The notes beneath the pieces are model-generated. The model was not told where the DNA came from and searched no databases. It saw nothing but the letters and a program-made list of their open reading frames with translations. A program made the position numbers and the translations under genes. From contig NC_071331.1 of the NCBI RefSeq assembly GCF_010183535.1, positions 4,774,001-4,838,000 on the forward strand: a stretch of 64,000 bases of DNA, read 5' to 3'. Within the stretch, counting starts at the first letter, position 1. Each line of letters opens with the position of its first letter. The stretch comes from Caenorhabditis remanei (taxonomy: Eukaryota; Nematoda; Chromadorea; Rhabditida; Rhabditidae). Shown here piece by piece: positions 48,274-59,200 of the stretch.

Positions 48274-49904
48274 TTAAGAGACAATGTCTCGCTCAAGCCA
48301 CCAGGCCATGTTACACAAAAACGAAGTTGATCCGTTTTGGCTGATTTTTTGATATGTTACTACCCTTGAAATTCTAAGAATTTTGTACCATACCAGATTA
48401 GGCTCCGCCCCCTTCAACCTACCGAAACGATCGATTGAAGTTGAAAAATGAAAATTTTTCTTTCGAAAGATAGGATGAAAATCTCTTCAGAAATGAATTG
48501 CCAGCCTCATTTTGTGCATTTTACAAGATAACTACTTTTTTCTAGCTTGCCTGCATCATAGAGAAAAAATCACTTATTTGAAAAAATTGTCTATTTTTTC
48601 ATGTTTTTTGGATTTTTCGGGTGGTCGAAGTACTGTGGTCCAAAATGAATTTAGGATGGTAAGGTACATATTTGTGTTGGCTATCTGAAAATACAAAGAC
48701 TTTCCCCAGATTCCACTGTCTAGCTGAGTTATGATCAAAAAAGTGACGGAATTTGATGCTTTTTAACGTACCCCCCTCCATGGTAAAAAATGGCTGGGTG
48801 ACAAAAATCAAATAATTTTCTGATTTTAGTCAAACAGGGCAAGAATAGTACTCACACAACTTTTCAGACGTTTTTGGCCATGTTCCAGTGAGTTACAGAC
48901 TCCTCCTCCATTTTTTCGACTCAAAAAGTTTGAGCTCTTGTAACTTTCCAGATTATTGCTCAAAATCTAAAAAACTTCTGAGCAACATTGGAATATACTT
49001 CAAAAACACAAATAATCATTTAAAAGTTGATTATAAATAAGAATTCTGGTTTTTCATGCGCCAGAATACCTCACTATCGTAGACCCATGAAGCTATCAGA
49101 TATGAAATGAAACGAAAGTTGAACAAAACGACAAAATTTGACAGTTATATACTTATTTGTGTTTTTGAAGTATATTCCAATGTTGCTCAGAAGTTTTTTA
49201 GATTTTGAGCAATAATCTGGAAAGTTACAAGAGCTCAAACTTTTTGAGTCGAAAAAATGGAGGAGGAGTCTATAACTCACTGGAACATGGCCAAAAACGT
49301 CTGAAAAGTTGTGTGAGTACTATTCTTGCTCTGTTTGACTAAAATCAGAAAATTATTTGATTTTTGTCACCCAGCCATTTTTTACCATGGAGGGGGGTAC
49401 GTTAAAAAGCATCAAATTCCGTCACTTTTTTGATCATAACTCAGCTAGACAGTGGAATCTGGGGAAAGTCTTTGTATTTTCAGATAGCCAACACAAATAT
49501 GTACCTTACCATCTTAAATTCATTTTGGACCACAGTACTTCGACCACCCGAAAAATCCAAAAAACATGAAAAAATAGACAATTTTTTCAAATAAGTGATT
49601 TTTTCTCTATGATGCAGGCAAGCTAGAAAAAAGTAGTTATCTTGTAAAATGCACAAAATGAGGCTGGCAATTCATTTCTGAAGAGATTTTCATCCTATCT
49701 TTCGAAAGAAAAATTTTCATTTTTCAACTTCAATCGATCGTTTCGGTAGGTCGAAGAGGGCGGAGCCTAATCTGGTATGGTACAAAATTCTTAGAATTTC
49801 AAGGGTAATAACATATCAAAAAATCAGCCAAAACGGATCAACTTGGTTTTTGTGTAACATGGCCTGGTGGCCTATGCTCGAGCCAGTCAGAGATTGTCTC
49901 TTAA
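48274..49904. repeat. 1.63-kb palindrome bounded by TTAA
   Basis: Arms 48274 to about 49012 and about 49150-49904 are reverse complements with few differences. The same 70-residue open frame appears once on each strand, which shows it is a repeat artefact. The boundaries read TTAAGAGACAAT and ATTGTCTCTTAA, so TTAA lies at both ends as in the 10302-12262 palindrome, but the sequences are otherwise unrelated. Confidence 0.85.
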
Positions 49905-50510
49905 CTATTTTCTAGGTTTTGTAACTGTGGAAAAATTAAAGTTGCAAAATTTTTTGAATAATTGTCTAGATAAAAATTTGAAAAAAAGGAAAATGACAGT
50001 AGCAGTTCCTAGAATATGAACCCATCATGTTAGTTCATTCGTTGCACACGTGGAACAGCAAAAACTTGGAATCTGAGAGACAACAGTCTGAGAGACAATA
50101 ATAATGCAATCGGTTTGAGAGTAACGGTTACATTTTTGTTTGATCTTTACTGTTACATATATAAAACAGTTATTTATTATTGAAAATTTTGCTGTTTCTT
50201 CACAATTTTTTTAATTTTTGGTTTTACCGTAAAATGATTGTTCTGACGGATAAATTCAAGTAATTTTTAATTTTGTAATCAAGAAACCGATATTGATCTC
50301 AGGTTCCCGAAAATGTAGTTTTCTAAAAAGCAGACATTCTCATAATATATTTTTTAATTTCTAACCCCTATTTTTTATAGTAAAGTTGTTAAACGGTGGA
50401 AAGGTGCATTGAAAACCCGAAACTCAATACATCTTCAGGCGTTCAAAGAAACAGTAGAATCTTAAACAACAGTAATGATATGAAATAACATATTTTACAT
50501 ATATATTGCA
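49905..50510. other. Non-coding, copy B of 31470-31800
   Basis: No gene seen. 50090-50470 parallels copy A. Confidence 0.5.
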
Positions 50511-50518
50511 GAGCTGTG

Positions 50519-51036
50519 CGGAATTCCTTCTTCCTTCTTCCTTCTTCCTTTTTCCGGGCATTTTTTCACTTCCTTCTTCCTTCTTCCTTCTTCCTTTTTT
50601 GAAATTTTATTCCTTCTTCCTTCTTCCTTCTTCCGTTGAAATTGTTCGACTTCCGTGTTAAAAGTTCACAAAAATTTTGTAATTTTCGACTGAATATCAG
50701 CGGAGTTTTGGTGATTTTTAATGGAATTTTGTATGCAAAACAACGCCAAAATTCGTTTTCAGAGATGACTAGAAAAAAGTTTCCTCAAATTTGTCATTTT
50801 CAAAATTAACTTCCGATTTCCCGGTTTGGAACCCAACTTCCTTCTTCCTTCCTTCTTCCTTCCTTCTTCCTTCCTTCTTCCTTCTTCCGGGCTTTTTTCA
50901 CTTCCTTCTTCCTTCTTCCTTCTTCCGGGCTTTTTTCACTTCCTTCTTCCTTCTTCCTTCTTCCTTTTTGAAAATGTTATTCCTTCTTCCTTCTTCCTTC
51001 TTCCTTTTTTGAAAATTTTACTTCCGCACAGCTCTG
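50519..51036. mobile_element. hAT-type MITE filled with TTCCTTC repeats
   Basis: Termini CAGAGCTGTGCGGAA and TTCCGCACAGCTCTG. The 8-bp direct repeat ATATATTG is at 50511-50518 and 51037-51044. The interior is mostly degenerate TTCCTTC on one strand around a unique A/T-rich section (50640-50820). Confidence 0.9.
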
Positions 51037-51044
51037 ATATATTG

Positions 51045-51960
51045 TTGAAAAACAGATTTGCTTTTACGAAATCTTTTTTAACACATCGTGTACCGATATC
51101 ACAGTAATGGTTTGGTAGTGAAAGAAGAAGTGTTTTCAAAACAGTAAAACAGAAATTCACGGAAACAAGTTATCAATAAGTTTTTGATAATCATTGTGAA
51201 GAAAAAGAACCAACAAAGCGTTAATTTGTGTTTTGAAAAAAAGTATTGTATGACTAAATGCACTGAAATAAAATTCCGTCCGTCATTCATGTCCCTGGAA
51301 CACCTTCTGTTTTCCGTATATTCAAAAATAGATTCTTCTGCAATAAAAATGCTTATTAAAATAGTTCATGCTGCTAAAACCCTGAAAAACTCTATCTTTC
51401 TAATATTTGCGGTTACAGATGTATGTTAGCTAGACGAGGTTAGTCGAGAAGGCATTGAACGAAAGAGACACAAAAAAACCGGGACAGAAATTCATGAGAA
51501 CAACGGTCGACCATTTTGCCCTTTCCCAATTTTTTATGTTTCTGATTTTTGTTGAATATAAGATGTTTTAATGACCCAATATTGTTCATGGTTCTGTATT
51601 CGCCTCGAATATGCTCATTATTCGGTTTTGAAGACGTGAACGAATTATTTTAAGTTGCTTTCCAGTGTTCAACTGTTTCCCAACAACAAGGCGACCCTTT
51701 AGCACACACTTGAAACATATTCCTTGTAAAAAATAATGCGGATGGCATTTTTATAAATACTAAATCTCTGTTTCAACAAATTAATTTGTCCTATAACATT
51801 TTTTCAATAAGATAACCAAATTATTCAACAAATTATTCTTTTCGTGACTCCGGTAAATCACTTCTGTTTCAGCATCTTCACTTCTCGACTTTTACAGTGT
51901 CAGTTTCTAGTTTTGATGTATTTTCAAGCTAATCAAAGCAAAAAAATCCTGGTTTCATAT
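51045..51960. other. Intergenic, no gene seen
   Basis: A/T-rich. CTGTTTCA cores at 51768 and 51864. Confidence 0.5.
51864..51931 (+). ncRNA. Predicted 21U-RNA locus (core 51864-51871)
   Basis: CTGTTTCA followed by TAGT at 51908-51911, offset 47. Another core at 51768 has no YRNT at the right distance. Confidence 0.5.
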
Positions 51961-52165
51961 TACCCATCCGCCGGTGGCTGACGACTCGCTCAAAGTTCGG
52001 CCCGGGGACGCGGAGTGGATCTCGACCCGTAATTTCGATGTACGGCGGCTCTTGACCGTACTTTCTCAATGAAAAAAGTTTTATACTACGGTAGTCGCGT
52101 CGAGACCCACTCCGTGTCCCCGGGCCGAACTTTGAGCGAGTGGTCAGCCACCGGCAAATGGGTAA
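51961..52165. repeat. About 200-bp G/C-rich palindrome
   Basis: Left TTACCCAT, GCCGGTGGCTG and CTCGCTCAAAGTTCGGCCCG face their complements on the right, around a centre near 52070. A foldback MITE. Confidence 0.75.
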
Positions 52166-52169
52166 TAGA

Positions 52170-53850
52170 AAATGACAAAAATCAAAACATTTTCGAAATT
52201 TGAGGTGAGAGGTCGGAAAGACGACTGTGTGAAGGAGCAGGACGGGAGGGCAGTTTTTCTTTTTTTTGGACCCTCTCTCTCTCGTCTACCAGAAAATATG
52301 TGTGTGTGTACACATGTACATAAATTTTCTTAGGACGACCAACGCACCTCTTGGCATTGTCCCAAGATCATGTTGTTTGAATTGAATCTGCGTTGGTTTG
52401 AACCTGTTCAGTGTTTCAAACGGTTTTGATAAATCAAAAACAATGCCAGAGAATTGTTACGTAGACCTGTAGAACACCATTGCTTTTGCTGTAGAACACG
52501 TGAATTTATTCAAATTTTGTAAGCTAACCGAAAGAAATTTTTGAAATCGTTGGGGTGAACTTTCGAAGGCAATACAACATGAAAAATGGGAGAAAGATGA
52601 CGGTGAGAAGTGAGAGAGAAAGCAGAGAACTATGTACCATGGTAAAAAAAATGATGGACGGTTTCATGGTTTCTTTGTTTACATTACGATACACCGGGTG
52701 TTTTTAATCGGAGACGTTCCAATGGTTCCATTGGTATCCAACTGTTCCATTGTAGAAATACATACGTTTAGAACTGGGATTCTTCTAAAATCCCACCCGC
52801 TTTCTGCGTTTCAGAGGAAAGTTATCCGATGGAAATAACGGGTAAATATTGAAGAATTTATATTTACAAAAAAATATCAGTGTAAAACAAAACAGATTAA
52901 AAAATTAAGTAGGAAGCTGAAAATTTAGTTACTCATAGTTTTTTTTTCCAATTCGAAGTTCAGTTTTATCAATTTATCGATCAATTAACCCTGTTTTTTT
53001 ACTACTTGAAACATAATTTTTTCTGATATTAATTTTGTTATCAAAATAATCACTGTTTTGATGATTCGATAAACCACAAATCATCAAACTTTTGACGTTT
53101 AATCGATAACGATTATGAAAGTTTAGTCTGATAATTATGAACTGAAAACGTTTCTGTCCGAGGAATTCAAACTTTTCTTAAAATCATATAAAGTTTCTGT
53201 TACAGTTAGCTTATAAATCGATTCTCAATTTGTTTGCGTTAGTGTCCATCATGGAGCAAAAGAAAACACTTTTTTTGAAAGAATGAAATAGTGTTGCAAC
53301 AAAAAACTTGTTGGTTCAATTGCGGAGAAAAATGGCTGGAAATCGAACAAAACGTCTGGAAGTGTTATGGATTGAATTCTTCTCCGCTAAAGTTCGCTGT
53401 ACATTTCTGTCGATTGTCGATCCAATTTGTATCTCAAAATATTTTTTGTTTGCACCATCATTGGGCCATGTTTTTTGAGAATACTAAAAACATTCGCTAT
53501 CCGAATTCAATTTTTTTTAAACATAAATCGACGCAGATTTAGGGGTTGAGATTAAAATTCTCTTGAAGGTAGGTTCGGAAATTTGATTCAAGAAAGTTTG
53601 CTTTTTTCAATGTTTCTTAATTTCTTTAAATATGAAATGGTTTAATGATCCATGTTGTGTTAACAATGTAGCGTAGACCTCACTCAAACTTTTTTTCAAT
53701 TCCAGTTACTCAGTGCCACTTTTGGTACATCCATTTTTTTGTGATTCAATTTTGTATATGTTCATTCTTTTCAAGACACGAATAAATTGTTTTTAGTTGC
53801 TTTCCTGTGTTCAACTGTTACCTAATAATCTCTGTTTTGACAAGGCTATG
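52170..53850. other. Third, partial copy of the duplicated segment
   Basis: 52190-52430 matches 24620-24840 and 44560-44830, including the palindrome at 52351-52365. 53120-53270 matches 30590-30700 and 47260-47370. No gene seen. Confidence 0.55.
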
Positions 53851-54001
53851 AACTTCTGAGCAAACTGTTGAGATTGATATGGATAAAATTCCAAATCCTG
53901 CGCAAATTACCCTCAAAATATCAATTTGACAGGCCGATTTTTTGCGATGTATGGTTTAACAATTCCCTGAAGGAGGGTTTTTTGTAGAACAATAACGATT
54001 C

Positions 54002-54068
54002 CTGTTTCAGGCACTCGCTTTTTAACATAATTCAGTCCAGTACATAGTTGTCGTTTCAATATCTATTT
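54002..54068 (+). ncRNA. Predicted 21U-RNA locus (core 54002-54009)
   Basis: CTGTTTCA followed by TAGT at 54045-54048, offset 46. Confidence 0.55.
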
Positions 54069-54467
54069 ATCATAAATCTTACATCATTTTTTGAGATTTG
54101 GGGAGCCCCGCGTCCCGAATGATCATAAAGCTGCTAAAAATCCTCCAGTTCTAATGAAATTTTGGAAATCGAGTTCTCACATGTATCTGTTAGTTTTGAG
54201 AAAGTTTCACTGTAATCCAATCAAAGCTCACTGGTTTGAAAATTAAACTGGAAAACTGTAGACCACCGTTTTATCACTCCGCTACGTTTTGTATATGTTA
54301 AAGGCGCATCTATTAGCTCGGCACAGTTCTAACAACTGCGCTCCCCCGAAATCCCCTTGAAAACTGTCTCTTTCTCTCTGAGTCTCTCAATTTGGCACAC
54401 AATTTTTCTCGGTTTCGGTAGAGTGCGGTTGTAAGAAGCTCACCGTGCTAATAATTTCAGGGTTGGG

Positions 54468-54756
54468 AAATTCCGGGCTGGCCCGGCCCGGCCCGGTCGG
54501 CCCGGATTCAAAAAATGTGCACCATTTTTTCACAAATTTCTGCAAAATTTTCATTTAAAAAAAGTCAAAATTCTCAAAATTTCTCGTACGCTAATGTTTT
54601 TACCGATATTCTAAAACACAGTTAAAAAATCCACTTTTTTGCAAAAAAAGTCAAAAAAAATTCAAGATCTTTTCAAAAAGTTTCAAATTTCTACAGGAGC
54701 CGGGCCGAGGAAAATTTCTCAGTCGGCCCGGCCCGGCCCGGAATTTCCCAACCCTG
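54468..54756. mobile_element. 289-bp hAT-type MITE with GGCCC repeats
   Basis: Termini CAGGGTTGGGAAATTCCGGGC and GGAATTTCCCAACCCTG. AATAATTT is duplicated at 54460-54467 and 54757-54764. Tandem GGCCCGG units lie inside both ends, like the autonomous hAT element at 24998-27916, but the extreme termini differ. Confidence 0.9.
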
Positions 54757-54807
54757 AATAATTTGTTCGAAATGTGTCGCGGAATTAATAGGTCTTAATT
54801 CACGACC

Positions 54808-55958
54808 TACAGTAGCGGTCAAAGGTGAGTATACCTCGATACTTTCCTATGTATCTCAGCTGAAACTTGTCCGTTTTGCATAAACTTTTTTTTCAAAGAT
54901 AGCTGAAACATCCAGTAAAACTGTCATAAGTTTTTTGTTAGTAGTGATTAGCTGATTTTTTTGATTATCAATTTTTCCTGATCTAGATTTGAAAATCCGG
55001 AAAAAAACTTTTTATTTTTGAACTGGATCATATGATTTTTTGAGTTCAAAATGATGAGTTACGTTCATAAGAACAAAATCTGATGTTAAAATGCTTCTGT
55101 GAATCTTCATCGTCGTGCTACAGCTCCAGAAGTCCAAACTGGTATGCATGGCTAAAACGTTATAACTCATCGTAAAAACGTCCAAATCGGTTCAAAATTG
55201 CGGAAAAAGATGCGTATTATATTTATCAACACTATTACAACAAAAAATCTTGATTTTGAGAAAAAAATTTTTCCAATTTTTTTCACTCAAAAATCTCGAG
55301 TTTCGAAATTTTACCCAATTTTTCGTGTTTTTTGATTATAACACAGTGACAACTCGCGAGTACAAATTGAATTTTACAAGAAAAACAAAGTTTAGGCTTT
55401 CTTCTAGCTAATTACAGTTGTTTCAAAATTAAAAAACATGAAAAATTGGGTAAAATTTCGAAACTCGAGATTTTTGAGTGAAAAAAATTGCAAAATTTTT
55501 TTTTCTCAAAATCAAGATTTTTTGTTGTAATAGTGTTGATAAATATTATACGCATCTTTTCCCGCAATTTTCAACCAATTTGGACGTTTTTACGATGAGT
55601 TATAACGTTTTAGCCATGCATACCGGTTTGGACTTCTGGAGCTGTAGCACGACGATGAAGATTCACACAAGCATTTTAACATCAGATTTTGTTTTTATGA
55701 ACGTAACTCATTATTTTGAACTCAAAAAATCATATGGTCCAGTTCAAAAATAAAAAGTTTTTTTCCGGATTTTCAAATCTAGATCAGGAAAAATCGATAA
55801 TCAAAAAAATCAGCCAATCACTACAAACAAAAAACTTATGACAGTTTTACTGAATGTTTCAGCTATCTTTGAAAAAAAAAGTTTATGCAAAACGGACAAG
55901 TTTCAGCTGAGATACATAGGAAAGTATCGAGGTATACTCACCTATGACCGCTACTGTA
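54808..55958. mobile_element. 1.15-kb mariner-like palindrome
   Basis: Termini ACAGTAGCGGTCAAAGGTGA and the complementary TCACCTATGACCGCTACTGT, flanked by TA. Arms of about 560 bp and a short centre near 55385. No transposase. Confidence 0.85.
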
Positions 55959-56249
55959 GCTAAATCACCAAAGCCACACGGGCTCTTACAAATAACAGTC
56001 GTCTCCACTAGACTACAACTTTACACGAACTATTCATTAACCAATTCTACGTAACCTTCCAACCTCTCCTACGGTCAACTCCAACTACAATCAGTCTACC
56101 GAATAAACGTGACCTTGGCCTATGACGATCTGACCTTTCGATAACCATCTGCCCCACATCATTCTGCATATAAGGAAATGGAATTAACCGGAAACTTCAC
56201 TCTTGCTTCAAGAAGCTGTCACCACTTCCCTGCCAACCCGCCGTCTGAG

Positions 56250-59200
56250 ATGTCCTCCCTGTCAATGTCGTCTATGGACAAGAAGAAGGAATCGTTGAAG
56301 GGTAAAAGGAAAAACTATTTTGGTTAGTTACAGTACCGCCCAAAAGGTTATCAACTTTGGCTGTTTTCAGTTGAAAATGGCCAACTTTGAGTGTGTGTCA
56401 TGATAATACAGATTCTCCCACAAGGAAAATTTTGTATAAACCATACAGAACAAAGATAGATCTTCATTTTTGTAATCGACAACTTTTTTGTACGAGCACT
56501 CTCTGGCAAGTTACGTATCAACAAAGTAATTTCTCCCTCAAATCGACCAATTTCAGTGCAGAATGGCGTGATTTTTGAGCTGTCGTCTTAAAATGACCAT
56601 AACTCTCTAGAGAGTGCTCGTACAAAAAAATTGTCGACTACAAAAATAAAGATCTATCTTTGTTCTGTATGGTTTATACAAAATTTTCTTTGTGAGAGAA
56701 TTAGTATTATCATGACACACACTCAAAGTTGGCCATTTTCAACTGAAAATAGCCAAACTTGATAAATAACCTTTTGGGGGTACTGTAAGTCTAATAAAGT
56801 TGTTCATAATTTCTCTCTCCCTCTTTCCTGTTCTCACCAAACTCATCTGACTTGGGGTCCGCGCCCTATAAGTCAGAACAGAATTGTCTCGAAACGAAAA
56901 CATGATTTGCAGTTTTTTCAGACCTGCAAAGCTCGAAAATACGAAATTTGATCTTTTCAACTACGAGACCATTCCGCGAAATTCCCAATAAATTAGATGC
57001 GCCTTTAACACCATCTGGCAACTGTTTGTGTGTTGTGTGTCCTTACACACACCAACGCTCATCGACGCGCAGGGTGTACTCACACTCTCTCTTTCGTTCA
57101 CTCGTTCTCCCCAATGACCTTTTTTCCTATTTTTTCGCTAAACGCGCATTTTCTTCTTTTTCTCTGTTGCTGTTTATACATTTTTCACTGTCAGTAATTT
57201 TACAATAATGATTCGATATAAAAAGCGGTTGAAGTGATTTTTTGAAACTCTTCAAATTGGCGTGAAACAGGAAAAAGTGTATTGCGCAGTTATTGATTTT
57301 TCGGTGTCTTGTTGTGTCATTGTCACGCTCTAAAGTTTTTTCGTTTTTTTCTTGGTTGTTATACATTTTCAAAGTCCTTCGGGTCCGGATCTTACAAATT
57401 TTCAAGGCCCGTTCCGGTCCGAAAATTTACCGATTTTTGATTTTTTTTTTTGCAAAAAAAGAAATTTCGTTAAACAAATTTTGGTTTTAATCAGAACGAT
57501 GCTCGAAAATTCGGCCTAAAATCACTGAAAAACTAAAAAAACTGAATATTTAAGTTTTGGCGCCAAAATGTCTGACAGCTCTATCAATTTTTCGATCCGC
57601 ATTCAAAATTTAAGCCTTGGGGAACATTAGTTGCCCTTTTTTCTGAATATCTGACCCCCCCCCCCCCCCTTATTATTGAGGTCCAGTTGAGCGCGTTTTC
57701 TCGTCCTCTCTTATTTACTTTGGCACACTTTCTGACAACTGCGCTCCACCGGAATCCTCTTGAGAAATGCCTTGCGTGTTTGCAAAAAACGTGTCGTGCT
57801 TATATTTCACCCACTTCGTTATCCCCTTTGTTGCTGTACTAATTTTACTGTTTCGCAGAGTTAATTATTTCTTATTCACATTTTACATGTACTGAATAGT
57901 GCTGTCTTTGAAAAAATGTACCGAAATTCAATTTTGACGCCTGATAGCACCCTCACGAGAAACGCACCAAGACTACGCTTGGCGCTTTTCTCAATACATT
58001 TCTCCTCTTGTGACCGTCAATATTCCATGTCTAGCCTTCTCCCCCTTTCCCTGTCAGCCTAACCATCAATCAATTTTTTTCAGTTTTGCCAATGCAACCG
58101 AACCGTCCCCCTGCAATGCCGCATTATCGCCAGGGACTACGACGAGCCGTTCCAATGAACACCGCTCCACCGAGACCTGGATACGACATATCGATTCTAA
58201 ATGCCGCCAGTGCAAGACCAAATGAACTCATCTATCAAAGATTTCATGCTCCCGCAAGACCCCCAGGACCACCTCTGTGTATCACGTTGGATTCGGATGG
58301 AGAGGAAGTGGAGCCCGTAGCCAAGAAAGCACGACAAAGCACGGATGAAGTGATTTGCCTGGACTCCGACACGGATCAAGCCGACTCGGATTCAGATGAC
58401 GTGATTTGTTTGTATTCGGACTCTGATGCTGGCTTGGAGTCAGATTCGGACGATGTGATACATGTTCAGACAATTACCTATTCGAGAGTGGGTGACAAGT
58501 CACGTGAAGGTAAGCGATATTAAGAAGCGTGGAAAGTTAACGTGTGGTTTTTAGACTTGAAAGTTGGAACCGATGCAGTCAAAGCTGAGCCAAAGCCAGA
58601 GCCCGCTGAAAATTCTGGAACAAGTCATCCCACAACACCACTGGCGTACAAATTTGAGACGGCTCAATCTGGGTTAGTGCAGGTAGCCGCAGTAATTGAG
58701 GATGAGAGCACCGATGTGCTGGAAGGTATACCAGAGTCTGAGCCGGAGCCCGAACCAGTGCCGGAATCAGAGCCCGTCGAGCATCCGGAATCTAGTCAAG
58801 AGGACACTCAAGACGATGCTCAAGCTATGCCAGTGCAGGTGGCAGCGGAAAATCCATCAGAAATGCTGGAGGTCGTGTTGGAGCAAGAGCCAGAGACCGT
58901 TGAGGAATCAGAATCTGAAGATCGACCAATCTTACCATCCCCGCAATCACCGGAGACTGGAGCACAGCAAGACAAGCCTACAACACTATCCACAGATGGG
59001 TCTAAGCCAGCAGATGAGTCGGAATCAGCACTATCTGGAAGCTTCTCAGAACATGGACGTCAGGACGATGAACTTGCTACACCAACTCCAGACGTATCCG
59101 CGAGGACAGATGATGAGCCAGACAGAGGTGAGATCACAAATACACGTACTAGCAAAACTTGCCGGCCCGTAAATCCCTTAAAACGCAATATTATGGGCTG

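Noticed and set aside
48599..49569. Identical 70-residue open frames on opposite strands
   Set aside because: They are the two arms of the 48274-49904 palindrome, so one sequence read twice rather than two genes.
50791..51107. Phe/Leu/Ser-rich open frames
   Set aside because: Translations of TTCCTTC repeats inside the MITE at 50519-51036.
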